Source: Aquimonas sp044344935
GTDB taxonomy: Bacteria > Pseudomonadota > Gammaproteobacteria > Xanthomonadales > Xanthomonadaceae
Reading direction: 5' to 3'
Length of the DNA stretch: 47,914 bases
Assembly (NCBI GenBank): GCA_044344935.1
Contig: JBIJCA010000002.1
Span: forward strand, 1 to 47,914
Shown here: positions 9,028-18,219 of the stretch, in pieces
Position numbering within the stretch: position 1 is the stretch's first letter
How the letters are laid out: each line of letters starts with the position of its first letter
The notes under the pieces: model-generated
The model's input: only the letters and a program-made list of their open reading frames with translations
Told to the model about the DNA's origin: nothing
Database searches by the model: none
Position numbers and translations under genes: made by a program

Positions 9028-11570
9028 GCCTTCGCTCCTGCAGGGGCGCGCTGCGAGAAGCTCTTGAGCGCCCCCATGATCGATTGCCAGGCGCGGTCGA
9101 TGACCGTGCCCTCTTCGGCCATCACCACCTTGACGCGACCGGCGTGCAGCTCGCGCGCAAGCCACTCGAGACTGTGCTCGGCGGCGCGCTGGCCACGGTG
9201 ATTCACGAACAGGGCGTTACCGGTGACCGTGCTGAACCAGGACATGCGCCTGCGCACGCTGCCGCCTTCGGCTTCGGGGAACTCGAACCAGGTGCCGAAA
9301 GGCAGATGGCGGATACGCTCGAACTGGGCGCGTTCCGGTTCGCTCAGCGGCGCTGGCGGCGGCGTGGCCGGCGCCGCTTCGCTGGCCTCGGCGTTCTGGC
9401 CGAGGCGGACGCGCGACTTCAGCTTCATCGCCAACTCGGTGCGACTGTTGCCTTCGCCTTCCGGCTCGGGCTCGTCATCGCTGGCCAGCAGGCGCGAAGT
9501 GATCGCCGCGGCGTCGCCATCGTGGTAGCCGACCTTGATCAGCGCACGCTCGATGTCCTCGCGCAGCTGGCTGAGCACGGCCGGCGGCACGGCCTGGCCA
9601 CCGCCGATCTGGATCAGCTGCTCGGCGATGTCCAGCTGCTGTCGGTACAGCGGCGACTCCTCGCCACCGCGCAGCAGCGACAGCGCCAGTACGTCGGTCC
9701 ACGCCTGCTGCAGCAGGGTTGAGACAAAGCGCGGCACGCGCTTGCCGGCGAGACGCTGGCTGACGGCCTGCTCGGCGCTGATCCGCGCCAACTCCAGCTT
9801 TTCCTTGCCACGAGCCGCCTCGACGTGGCGGCGTTCGGCGACCTCGGCCTTGCGCGCCAGGGTCTGCATCTGCTGCTGCAGATCACCGACCAGACTCTCG
9901 AACACCGCCGAGTCACCCATGTAGTCATGGGTGGCCTTGTCGACCACGACGCTGATCTTTTCCAGCAGGCCACGATCGGCCTCGTCGGCATCGTGCAGCC
10001 AGCTGGTGCCGGTCTCGGCGACCACGTTCAGCATCTGCCGAGCCGGGTGCTGGCGACGCGTGAAGAATCCCTTGTCGGCCAGAGCCACGCGCAGCATCGG
10101 CACCTGCAGCTTGGTCAGCAGGCTGGCGACCGGGCTGGACTGCTTGATGTCGCGCAGGATGTGTTCGTACAGCAACGTCATCAGTTCAATGACGTCGGAT
10201 TCTTCCGCGCCCAGCGACGGGCTCATGCCCGGCGGCGTCACCTGCCGCAGCTGCGTGAGCAGGTCCTGCTTGAGGTGGGAAAGCGAGCGCGGTGCCGGCT
10301 TGCCGTCCACCAGCACGGGTGCCGGCTCGCGCGCCTGCAGGAGCGACAGCACCGCCTGCACATCGTCGCGGGAGGCCACATGGGCGTTCGGCGGCGGTTT
10401 GGACTGGGCGCCGCCGAGCTTGCCGAGCAGGGCACGACGCCCGGCCAGCAGTTCGCGCAGCATGTCGAACATGCGCCCATCGGCAGGTGCACCTTCGCCG
10501 GCGCCCGCGCTGCCCGAGCCCATGTCCATGGGTTCCGAGCTGGCGGTGCCCGGCCAGGCGGTATACGGCCTCGGACCGCTGTAGGCGCCGGCACCCGGCG
10601 CGTAGTCGGCGCCCAGCCCGGGCTCCGCTGGATCGCGGAAGGGTACGGTTTCAGGGTTGAAGCCGGCCGGCGCCGAGGGCTGTGCCCAGCCCGTCGGGGA
10701 CTGCGGCGCTGGGCCACGCCCGACCGCGGATGGCCGCTCCCTGCCGGGCCTGGCCTCGCCGGACCTGGCTTCGGCCGCAGGCTTTTCCTGCGGGGCTTTC
10801 TCAGGCGCCTTCTCGGCGGCTGCAGGGTCAGCCCCTGCGCGTGCCGCGCCCGACTTGCGGTTCGGAGCATAGGCAAGGTTCGGCAGCACGCGCTCGCGCG
10901 CAAGAAAACTGTTCAGGGCTTCATAGAGCGAACCGATCAGCCCCATCACCTGACGCTCGAACTGCCGGTAGATCAGCAGCCTGTACTCGTTGTTGATGTC
11001 CAGCGTGGCCACCGCCGAGCGCAGGAAACCACACAGGGCGCGCGGCCCGACCGGCAGCCGTTCGGACTCGAACGCCGGGCGTCCGGCAATCACGCCAAAG
11101 CGCTGGCCGAGCAGGAACAGCGGCAGGCTGTGGCGGACTTCGGCACGGCTCGCGATCTCGCCGAGAAGCATGTTCTGTTCGAGTTCGACATCGGCGACAA
11201 GGCTCAGCTCGCCGAAAGCCATACGGGTGTCGCCAGCCGAGAGCGGGCTGGCCTCGGGCGGATCCTTGAGCGTGGCCAGCGCGCCTTCGAGCGCGATCAG
11301 GAAGCGCGGGACCACGTCTGCACGGCCGCGCTTGATCTCGCGCAGCGCCTCGAAGCACGAAGCCTGCACATCGCCGCTGCGGGCCTGGTCGGCGAGTTTG
11401 AAGAGCTGCTGTTCCGTTTCGTCGAGGGTCGCCTTGAGGCCGCGCTCAAGTTCGTCGGAACCGAACTTCAGGACGCCTTCCAGCAGCTGACGGACACGTC
11501 TGGGAAGGGCGCGCTGGGACAGGCGAACGCTCGCCCCGGGATCGGTCGACACATAGCTCGAGTTCAGCAT
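9024..11570 (-). CDS. DUF1631 family protein
   Basis: ATG at 11570 (MLNSSYVSTD) gives 848 residues. The frame stays open back to 12158, but that extension is low-quality and overlaps the next gene. The protein is mostly alpha-helical, with a proline/alanine-rich central linker (about residues 240-350). Its C-terminal segment near 760-845 (WFEFPEAEGG, RRRMSWFSTVTGNALFVNHRG) resembles the region conserved in DUF1631 proteins of Xanthomonadales and pseudomonads. These are sometimes mis-annotated as thymidine phosphorylases; no such catalytic motifs are seen here. It lies in one operon with the PilZ gene, overlapping it by 4 bp. A CRP/Clp-like site lies 217 bp upstream. A role in c-di-GMP-linked surface behaviour is inference from context. 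Confidence 0.8.
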   Translation of the reverse strand: MLNSSYVSTDPGASVRLSQRALPRRVRQLLEGVLKFGSDELERGLKATLDETEQQLFKLADQARSGDVQASCFEALREIKRGRADVVPRFLIALEGALATLKDPPEASPLSAGDTRMAFGELSLVADVELEQNMLLGEIASRAEVRHSLPLFLLGQRFGVIAGRPAFESERLPVGPRALCGFLRSAVATLDINNEYRLLIYRQFERQVMGLIGSLYEALNSFLARERVLPNLAYAPNRKSGAARAGADPAAAEKAPEKAPQEKPAAEARSGEARPGRERPSAVGRGPAPQSPTGWAQPSAPAGFNPETVPFRDPAEPGLGADYAPGAGAYSGPRPYTAWPGTASSEPMDMGSGSAGAGEGAPADGRMFDMLRELLAGRRALLGKLGGAQSKPPPNAHVASRDDVQAVLSLLQAREPAPVLVDGKPAPRSLSHLKQDLLTQLRQVTPPGMSPSLGAEESDVIELMTLLYEHILRDIKQSSPVASLLTKLQVPMLRVALADKGFFTRRQHPARQMLNVVAETGTSWLHDADEADRGLLEKISVVVDKATHDYMGDSAVFESLVGDLQQQMQTLARKAEVAERRHVEAARGKEKLELARISAEQAVSQRLAGKRVPRFVSTLLQQAWTDVLALSLLRGGEESPLYRQQLDIAEQLIQIGGGQAVPPAVLSQLREDIERALIKVGYHDGDAAAITSRLLASDDEPEPEGEGNSRTELAMKLKSRVRLGQNAEASEAAPATPPPAPLSEPERAQFERIRHLPFGTWFEFPEAEGGSVRRRMSWFSTVTGNALFVNHRGQRAAEHSLEWLARELHAGRVKVVMAEEGTVIDRAWQSIMGALKSFSQRAPAGAKA

Positions 11571-12046
11571 TTGGGGTTTCCCCCAGCCGGAGCGCCCGTC
11601 CGCGTTGCCGCGGCAGCCGGCCACACACGCACCGGGGCGTGGGCGGGGTTTGGGTGGGGGCCTCGGTGGCCATAGCTTGGAGTCATGCGCTGAGAGGATC
11701 CTTGGCTCGGGCCGCGGCGAGCACCCGTGGCGTCGCCCGGCCCGACGTTCTGAGCCCTGTATCTGGTGTAGCCCGCAGGCAAGAAATGTGCCGCAGCTCA
11801 CATACTGGCACGGGCCGGGGTTGTCGCGCGAGCCGGGTGGCAGCGGTGTCAGCGCAGCGGTGCGAGTGTCAGATTGTGACGAAATCCGGCGCCGCGGGAG
11901 GTCAGGCTCGGCCCGACAGCTCAAGCATCCGACACCCATCTGTGGTCCGCCGTGAAGCCGCCCGCAGTGCGCAGGCCGCCTGGCCCTTGCGGCCAGCGCT
12001 GCGGTCGGTTCCCATCGACACTCCGTCCCCGAACCTTGGGTGAGCC
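11571..12046. other. Divergent intergenic region, DUF1631 / peptidase
   Basis: About 476 bp with no convincing gene. The frames crossing it are extensions of the flanking genes with no family similarity. The one feature I can name is the CRP/Clp-like palindrome at 11787-11802. It probably holds promoters for both divergent genes, but I see no clear -35/-10 pair. Confidence 0.5.
11787..11802. promoter_or_regulatory. CRP/Clp-like binding site, DUF1631-PilZ / DPP IV divergent region
   Basis: TGTGC-CGCAGC-TCACA matches TGTGA-N6-TCACA at 9 of 10 positions, and the flanks AAA and TA also fit the extended CRP consensus. It lies 217 bp upstream of the DUF1631 ATG and about 245 bp upstream of the peptidase start. 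In xanthomonads the CRP homologue Clp recognises this consensus and is inhibited by c-di-GMP. Functional use here is inference. Confidence 0.5.
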
Positions 12047-14401
12047 ATGCTGCATCCGCACTCGAACGCGCCTGACCTCGATCACCGCCGGCACTCGCCC
12101 GGTCGAAGCAGGCAGGCCCGGCGCCCCGCCGTGGCCGGACCCCGGGCTCCGCGAGCACACCGCCACCTGCGCTGGGGTCCCTTCCTTCTGTTCGCTCTGG
12201 TGCTGTCCCTCATGCCCCATCTTGCGTCCGCTCAGCAAGCACTCACACTCGAAGCCCTGACCGGCGAGCAGCCGCTGTCGGGTCCCTCGCTGATGCAGCC
12301 GAAGATTTCGCCCGATGGCGCGCGCGTGACCTTCCTGAAGAGCCGCGACGACGACCGCTTCCGGCTGGATCTGTGGGAGTTCCATATCGCCACGGGAGAG
12401 ACCCGCCAGCTGGTCGACTCCAAGGCCCTGGTGCCCGACGAGGTGCTGTCGGACGAAGAGAAGGCCCGGCGCGAGCGTCAACGCATCGTCGGCCTGACCG
12501 GCATCGTCGACTATCACTGGGCACCCGACGGCCAGCGCCTGCTGTTCCCGCTCGGCGGGGAGCTGTATCTGTACGACCTCGGCGCCAGCGCCGCCCAGCA
12601 GGTGCGCAAGCTCACCCAAGGCGAAGGTTTCGCGACCGATCCCAAGGTCTCGCCCAAGGGCGGCTTCGTGAGCTTCATCCGCGATCGCGATCTGTGGGTG
12701 ATCGATCTTGCCGACGGCCGGACGCATCGCCTCACCACCGGCGGCAGCGAGGTGATCGGACACGGCGTCGCCGAGTTTGTCGCCGACGAGGAAATGGATC
12801 GCCACACCGGCTACTGGTGGGCACCGGATGATTCCGCCATCGCCTATGCGCGCATCGACGAAAGCCCGGTGCCGATCCGCGAACGCTTCGAGATCCACGC
12901 CGACCGCAGCACGATCGTTCAGCAGCGCTACCCGGCCGCGGGCGAGGCGAACGTCGCCATCAGCCTGCATGTGGTCGGACTGGGCGACTCACCGGGGCAG
13001 ATGCGCAGACAGATCGATCTCGGCGCCGAGCCCGACATCTACCTCACCCGCGTCAACTGGGCGACGCCCACCCTGCTCAGCTTCCAGCGCCAGTCGCGCG
13101 ACCAGCGCGTGCTCGATCTGATCCTGCACGATCTCGACAGCGATCGGCAGCGCGTCCTGCTCACGGAGACCGCCGACACCTGGGTGCCGCTGCACCACAA
13201 CCTGCGTTTCCTGAAGGACGGCAAGCGCTTCCTGTGGAGCAGCGAGCGTTCGGGTTTCGAACATCTGTACCTGGGCGATCTTGCCAGCGGCGCGCTCGCA
13301 CCGCTGACTTCCGGCGACTGGACGGTCGAAAGCGTGCTGGCGCTGGATGAGGACGCCGGCGTGGTCTACTTCAGCGGCACCCTCGACTCACCGCTGGAGA
13401 AGCACGCCTACGCGCTGCCGCTGGCCGGTGGCGAGCCCAGGCGTCTCACCGCCGCCGGCGCCTGGCATGAGGTGAAGTTCGCCGACAACGCCAGCGTCTA
13501 TGTCGACAGCTGGAACAGCCCAAGCTCGCCGCCGCAGATGGCGCTGCACCGCGCCTCGGGTGAACACATCGCCGCGCTGATCGACAACGCGCTGGACGCC
13601 GACCACCCGTACGCGCCCTTCCTGGCCGCGCACCGGCCGATGGAGTTCGGCACGCTGATCGCCGCCGATGGCGAGACGCCGCTGCACTACAGCCTGATCA
13701 AGCCCACCGGCTTCGATCCATCCAAGCGCTATCCCACGGTCGTGCTTGTCTACAGCGGACCCGCTGCGCAGACGGTGCGCCGCACCTGGCAGGTGGACTT
13801 CAACCAGTACCTGGCGCAGCAGGGCTACCTGGTGTTCTCACTGGACAACCGCGGAACCCCGCGGCGCGGCGCGAAGTTCGGCGGCGCGCTGTACGGCAAA
13901 CAGGGCACGGTGGAAGTGGATGACCAGCGCCGTGGCGTGGCCTTCCTGCGCGCCCTCCCCTTCGTCGACGGCGAACGCATCGGCGTCTACGGCTGGTCGA
14001 ACGGCGGCTACATGACGCTCATGCTGCTGGCCCGCGCCAGCGAGGACTACGCCTGCGGCGCCGCCGGCGCGCCCGTCACCGACTGGGCGCTGTACGACAC
14101 CCACTACACCGAGCGCTACATGGATCTGCCACAGCGCAATCCCGATGGCTACGCACAGGCCTCGGTGTTCACCCACCTCGACGGCCTGACCAAGCCGCTG
14201 CTGCTGCTGCACGGCATGGCGGACGACAACGTGCTGTTCGTGAACAGCACGCGCCTGATGTCGGAACTGCAGGCGCGCGGCCAACCCTTCGAGCTGATGA
14301 CCTACCCCGGCGCCCGCCACGGCCTGCAGAAGAAGGACGCCCTGCACCGCTTCCGGGTCACCGAAGCCTTCTTCGCGCGCTGTCTGCGGGCGCCTGGCTG
14401 A
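12047..14401 (+). CDS. Dipeptidyl peptidase IV-like serine peptidase (S9B)
   Basis: The 784-residue product has an N-terminal beta-propeller (about 80-540) and a C-terminal alpha/beta hydrolase. The nucleophile is Ser651 in GWSNGGY, the acid is in ADDN (Asp726/727), and the base is His758 in GARHGL. The propeller carries DEEMDRHTGYWW, whose paired Glu residues bind the substrate amino terminus in DPP IV enzymes. This supports cleavage of Xaa-Pro/Xaa-Ala dipeptides. A signal peptide is visible at about residues 43-62 (FLLFALVLSLMPHLASA), so the enzyme is probably periplasmic or secreted. The ATG at 12047 leaves a long N-region. GTG at 12131 would give a more usual signal peptide, so the start is uncertain. 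Together with pepQ it points to proline-peptide use. Confidence 0.92.
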   Translation: MLHPHSNAPDLDHRRHSPGRSRQARRPAVAGPRAPRAHRHLRWGPFLLFALVLSLMPHLASAQQALTLEALTGEQPLSGPSLMQPKISPDGARVTFLKSRDDDRFRLDLWEFHIATGETRQLVDSKALVPDEVLSDEEKARRERQRIVGLTGIVDYHWAPDGQRLLFPLGGELYLYDLGASAAQQVRKLTQGEGFATDPKVSPKGGFVSFIRDRDLWVIDLADGRTHRLTTGGSEVIGHGVAEFVADEEMDRHTGYWWAPDDSAIAYARIDESPVPIRERFEIHADRSTIVQQRYPAAGEANVAISLHVVGLGDSPGQMRRQIDLGAEPDIYLTRVNWATPTLLSFQRQSRDQRVLDLILHDLDSDRQRVLLTETADTWVPLHHNLRFLKDGKRFLWSSERSGFEHLYLGDLASGALAPLTSGDWTVESVLALDEDAGVVYFSGTLDSPLEKHAYALPLAGGEPRRLTAAGAWHEVKFADNASVYVDSWNSPSSPPQMALHRASGEHIAALIDNALDADHPYAPFLAAHRPMEFGTLIAADGETPLHYSLIKPTGFDPSKRYPTVVLVYSGPAAQTVRRTWQVDFNQYLAQQGYLVFSLDNRGTPRRGAKFGGALYGKQGTVEVDDQRRGVAFLRALPFVDGERIGVYGWSNGGYMTLMLLARASEDYACGAAGAPVTDWALYDTHYTERYMDLPQRNPDGYAQASVFTHLDGLTKPLLLLHGMADDNVLFVNSTRLMSELQARGQPFELMTYPGARHGLQKKDALHRFRVTEAFFARCLRAPG

Positions 14402-14487
14402 AGTCTTACGCGTGCAGTGAGTCGATGCGTGGCAGTCGCATAGCCGTTTCGCTACGTAGCGGTGTCGCCGCATCGCCGAGTCGCCGT

Positions 14488-14590
14488 GTAGGTTGGGCCA
14501 AGCGCAGCGCGGCCCACCGTCGCGCGCTCAACGCTCGCCTCGGGATTCAATGCCGCGTCGTTGGGCCGCGCTGCGCTTGGCCCAAGCTAC
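14488..14590. repeat. Long inverted repeat with GTTGGGC core
   Basis: A 29-bp arm at 14488-14516 (GTAGGTTGGGCC...) pairs with 14562-14590 with a single mismatch, separated by 45 bp. It lies between two convergent genes, so it could fold in RNA or DNA. The GTAGGTTGGGC end recurs in the tandem array near 47.4 kb, which suggests a dispersed genomic repeat family. No T-run is present. Confidence 0.8.
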
Positions 14591-14615
14591 GTGACGGCAT
14601 CGCGGCGCGGGTGAC

Positions 14616-15470
14616 TCAGCCCTGCCGCTTCAGCTCGATCAGCGCCGAGGTATCGGCATCGCCGAGGCCGCGTTCGACCAGCTGGGCGTAGTCGGCCAGG
14701 GCCTGTTCGATCACCGCGGTGTTGACGCCGGCGCTGCGCGCCATACCGAGCACGATGTGCAGGTCCTTGAGCAGATGGGCGCACTTGAAGCCGGGCACGT
14801 ACTCGCGGCGCAGCATGGTGGCGGCGCGCTTGTCGAGGAACCAGTTGCCGGCCGCGCCCGCGCCGAGCGTGGGCAGCAGCTTGTCGGGGTCGAGGCCGAG
14901 CTTTTCGCCGAGCGCCAGACCTTCGCACACGGCCTCGTTGATGCCGGCGACCAGCACCTGGTTGACCGCCTTGGTGCACTGGCCGGCGCCCGTCGCGCCC
15001 ATGTGGGTGATGCGCAGGGCGTAGGCGTCGAGCGCGGGGCGCACCGCTTCAAGATCATCTGCGCTGCCGCCGACCATGATCGAGAGCTTGCCGTTGCGGG
15101 CACCTTCGGCGCCGCCGCTCACTGGTGCATCGATGAAGCCGATGCCGCGCTCGGCGAGCAGGCGCGCGGCCTCGCGCGCGGTGTCGGCACTGACGGTGGA
15201 GTGGTCGACCACGCGCGCGCCGAACCTCAGCACCTCGCGCAGGGCGCGCACGTTCTGCAGCACGTCGGCGTCTGCGGAGACGCAGAGCAGCACCGCCTCG
15301 CAGTCGGCGAAATCGGACGCCGAAGCGGCTGCGCGCACGCCGAACTGGGCGGCCAACGCGTCCGCCTTCGACTGCGTGCGATTGCCGACAACAGCCAGCA
15401 GGCCGCGCCCATGCAGGTGGCCGGCCATGGGCGCGCCCATGGCGCCGAGGCCAATGAATCCGGTCTTCAT
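14616..15470 (-). CDS. NAD(P)-dependent beta-hydroxyacid dehydrogenase (HIBADH/tartronate semialdehyde reductase family)
   Basis: ATG at 15470 gives 284 residues, normal for the family. A long upstream extension to 15746 is low-complexity and rejected. The N-terminal Rossmann domain begins TGFIGLGAMGAPMA. The substrate-binding signature FIDAPVSGGAEGARNGKL spans about 112-128. The catalytic Lys167 sits in GQCTKAVNQ, and the helical C-terminal domain follows. Members oxidise 3-hydroxyisobutyrate, tartronate semialdehyde or related short beta-hydroxyacids, or reduce succinic semialdehyde. The substrate cannot be chosen from sequence by eye. It stands alone, convergent with the peptidase gene. 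Confidence 0.9.
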   Translation of the reverse strand: MKTGFIGLGAMGAPMAGHLHGRGLLAVVGNRTQSKADALAAQFGVRAAASASDFADCEAVLLCVSADADVLQNVRALREVLRFGARVVDHSTVSADTAREAARLLAERGIGFIDAPVSGGAEGARNGKLSIMVGGSADDLEAVRPALDAYALRITHMGATGAGQCTKAVNQVLVAGINEAVCEGLALGEKLGLDPDKLLPTLGAGAAGNWFLDKRAATMLRREYVPGFKCAHLLKDLHIVLGMARSAGVNTAVIEQALADYAQLVERGLGDADTSALIELKRQG

Positions 15471-15607
15471 TCGCAGGGAACTCCGTGCGCGAGAGGGAGC
15501 GCGATGGTGTACCCACGCCCGTGCCCGGGTAAAGGCTTGCAGAGCGAGCAGCTTTGCCGTCGCGGCCTGCCCCGACAGACTTGCCGCCGCCGCAAGGGCA
15601 CGGAACC

Positions 15608-15631
15608 CCGTCTCCGCCTTCGCGGGGACGG
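15608..15631. repeat. Short palindromic intergenic repeat
   Basis: CCGTCTCCGC and GCGGGGACGG face each other around CTTC. The layout resembles the widespread 'CCCGCGAAGGCGGG' type extragenic palindrome. Only one copy is evident in this window. Confidence 0.5.
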
Positions 15632-15797
15632 TCGCTGCACGAGGACAGGCGCGTCGGCGGACGAAGAATCCCGACTTCCGCAAGACAGCCGGCTCTTCCG
15701 CAGCGGGCGGCGAAGTTCGCAAGAAGCAGACCTCTCGCCCCGACACCTGTCGTCATCGCCCCGCGAACGCTGGGGGGTGGCGGGAACCAGCTTGCTC

Positions 15798-15824
15798 GCG
15801 CCCCGCAGGCATGGTGCGGGGCGC
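15798..15824. repeat. Perfect 9-bp-stem hairpin
   Basis: GCGCCCCGC at 15798-15806 pairs exactly with GCGGGGCGC at 15816-15824 around a 9-base loop. There is no T-run, so a terminator role is uncertain. Confidence 0.55.
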
Positions 15825-15924
15825 AGGCTGCGGCCACCTGCAAGCAGGCTCCTGCAGCGCGCGCGAGCGGATCCATTCGGGTTTCTTCAAGAACACCGCA
15901 TGGCGACGACGCGCTGGGAAGCTC

Positions 15925-18108
15925 TCACGGCGACAGCCCCGCTCGCTCGCGGGCGGCCTGGACTTCGGCGTCCAAGCGCCGCTGCAGCGCCGGGTAGCGG
16001 GCATCGCGACGCAGCTCGGCGAGACGCGGATCGTGGCGCAACAGCCAGGCCTGACGGAAACCAAGCTGGATGGCGCGATGGAGCGACTGCAGGGCCTGCT
16101 CTCGTTGGCCCATGAACTCGGCCATCAGGGCGCGCGAGAACGCCAGCTGGCCGGTCTCCTCGGGGCGATCCAGGAAGCGCCGCGCCGACTCGGCCAGCAC
16201 GACACGATGGGCGTTCGCCTCAGTGGTCCGGCGCTGGCGCTCCAGCGCGGTGACCAACAGGCTGCCGGCTTCGAGCAGGCTGACGTTGCGCTCCATGGCG
16301 GCCGGATCCGGCACCAGCCGACGCAGCAGACCGATCGCTTCATCGGGCGAGCTTGCAAGCCGCACCGTCGCCGCCTGGACCAGCAGGTCGCGATCCTGCG
16401 CAGAGAGTGCTCCGCCACCCTCGCGCAGAACTTCGACCCGCTGGCTGACCGAGGGCAGCAAGGTGTCGCCGCCGCGCTGCAGGATCAAGCCCTGGGCCAG
16501 CGACCAGCGATACGGGCTGTCTTCAGGCAGGGCGTCCACCTGGGCCTGGGCCTCGTCCCACGCTTCCAGCGCCGACAAGGCTTGCACCAGGGTGGACACG
16601 GTACTGGGTGCGGTCGGGTCGCTGAGATGCGCGCGTCGCGCGAATTCCAGCGCTCGATCGAGGTGGCCGCTCTGGGTTTCGATGTTGGCCAGAGCGCGCA
16701 ACAGCTGCGGGTCGTTGGGAGTGATCGCCAGCACACGCTCCAGCAGGCTGCGTGCCGCCTCCGGCTCGCCGGAAGCGGTCATCAGCGCCGCCAGATTCAC
16801 ATTGATCACCGGTTCCAGCGGGTTCAGCTCGATCGCTTGTTCCAGCACGCGTCGCTGCTCGGCGACATTGCCCTGATCACCCAGTACACCGGCCAGCCAC
16901 ATGCGCGCCATCTCATTGCGCGGATCCAGTTGGATCGCTTCTTCAAGGCTGCGCTGCGCGGGGCCAGGCTGGCCGGCTGACGAACGCAGCAGACCGATGC
17001 TGGCCCAGGCCTCGCTCAGGCTCGGGTTCAGCGTGACCGCGCGGACAGCCGAAGCTTCCGCCAGCGCGACGGCTTCGTGTACGGGACGCAACCCGTAGTC
17101 GCCCTGCAGCAGATGCGCATCGGCGAGCCCGCTCCAGGCCTGGGCATAGTCCGGGTCGCGCTCCACCGCTTGCCTGAAAAGCGCCTCTGCTTCACTGAGT
17201 GCGGCAGGGCTGCGCTGGCGCCAGGCCTGACGGCCGCGCAGGTAGAGCTCAAGCGCCTCGGGGTCGCGCGTGCCGGCGTCGGCCAGGGTGTTGCCACCGA
17301 CGCCGGTGATGCGCCGCTCCAGCTGCTGCGCGATCGCGGCCGTCACTTCGTCCTGCAGGGCAAACAGGTCTTCGCTGGCGCGTTCGTAGGTTTCCGACCA
17401 GGCGTGGTAGCCGCTGTCGGCATCGATCAGCTGAGCGGTGATGCGGACCCGCCCTGCACTGCGGCGAACGGAGCCCTCCAGCACCCAGCGAACGCTGAGC
17501 AGCTGGCCGATGTCCTGCACGGTGCCGTTGAAGTCGCGCAGTGCGAATGACGAGGTGCGGGCGGCAACGCGCAGGCCCTGCAGGCGCGCCAGACGGTCCA
17601 GCAGCTCCTCGGCGATGCCATCGGCCAGATGCCGATGATCGCGCTCTGGACTCATGTCATCGAAGGGCAGTACAGCAATGGTGTTGGGCGGCAGCGCGCT
17701 GCGCGCCGGGTTGCCGGGCGCAGCGGCGGATGGAGCAGCGTCTGTTTCGCCGACACCGGGGTGATACACCTCGGACAGCCACCAGGCCGTGCCGAGCACC
17801 GTCAGCAGCACGATGAGGACGGCGAACAGCCGGCCGGCAGCCGCCCCGACGCGGCGCTCGCGCACCAGACCACCGGGCGAGACATCGAAGAACCAGGCCA
17901 GCACCAGGGCCACCGGCAGCCCCAGCACGGCGCCGAGCACGGTCCATGTCAGGGCCAAAGGCGGCAGGCCGAGCGGTTCGAAGGTGATCTCGGCGATCTG
18001 CAGCACCAGCCAGGCGATCACGGCGTACAGCGCGCCGACGCGCGTCACGCGTCGTCGGCGCAGCTCGCTCCAGGTTGAACGCCACAGCGAAGATCGACCC
18101 GTCTGCAT
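15925..18108 (-). CDS. Membrane-anchored TolB/FlgO-domain TPR protein
   Basis: The 727-residue protein begins with WSELRRRRVTRVGALYAVIAWLVLQ, split here as WSELRRRRVTRV and GALYAVIAWLVLQ, typical of a family of inner-membrane TPR proteins. Membrane segments lie at about 23-43, 51-74 and 94-115. Residues about 140-270 form a TolB-N/FlgO-like domain starting NTIAVLPFDDMSP, the type often joined to adenylate cyclase-like and TPR proteins. The rest (about 285-700) is a run of tetratricopeptide repeats (for example DYAQAWSGLADAHLLQGDY and NPSLSEAWASIGLL). No catalytic domain is visible. It is likely a scaffold facing the periplasm or cytoplasm. It lies downstream of speA on the same strand across 111 bp. 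Function is unknown. Confidence 0.82.
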   Translation of the reverse strand: MQTGRSSLWRSTWSELRRRRVTRVGALYAVIAWLVLQIAEITFEPLGLPPLALTWTVLGAVLGLPVALVLAWFFDVSPGGLVRERRVGAAAGRLFAVLIVLLTVLGTAWWLSEVYHPGVGETDAAPSAAAPGNPARSALPPNTIAVLPFDDMSPERDHRHLADGIAEELLDRLARLQGLRVAARTSSFALRDFNGTVQDIGQLLSVRWVLEGSVRRSAGRVRITAQLIDADSGYHAWSETYERASEDLFALQDEVTAAIAQQLERRITGVGGNTLADAGTRDPEALELYLRGRQAWRQRSPAALSEAEALFRQAVERDPDYAQAWSGLADAHLLQGDYGLRPVHEAVALAEASAVRAVTLNPSLSEAWASIGLLRSSAGQPGPAQRSLEEAIQLDPRNEMARMWLAGVLGDQGNVAEQRRVLEQAIELNPLEPVINVNLAALMTASGEPEAARSLLERVLAITPNDPQLLRALANIETQSGHLDRALEFARRAHLSDPTAPSTVSTLVQALSALEAWDEAQAQVDALPEDSPYRWSLAQGLILQRGGDTLLPSVSQRVEVLREGGGALSAQDRDLLVQAATVRLASSPDEAIGLLRRLVPDPAAMERNVSLLEAGSLLVTALERQRRTTEANAHRVVLAESARRFLDRPEETGQLAFSRALMAEFMGQREQALQSLHRAIQLGFRQAWLLRHDPRLAELRRDARYPALQRRLDAEVQAARERAGLSP

Positions 18109-18219
18109 CCGTCTGCTCCCGCCTTTCCGTGGCAGCGAACCGCATGGATGCGCGCACTGCCTTCAGGGTTGAGCATGCTATCCGTTCAACCGGGGCTGCC
18201 GTTCAGATAACTCGGCGCG

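Larger units (their letters stand above)
15471..15924. other. Intergenic region with repeat remnants
   Basis: About 454 bp without a gene I can support. It holds a palindromic 24-bp segment at 15608-15631 (CCGTCTCCGCC-TTC-GCGGGGACGG) and a perfect hairpin at 15798-15824. Nearby, CCTGCAAGCAGGCTCCTGCAG resembles short intergenic repeats common in pseudomonads and lysobacters (here split: CCTGCAAGCAGG, CTCCTGCAG). The upstream gene (15925-18108, minus strand) reads into it, so it may act in termination. Confidence 0.55.
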
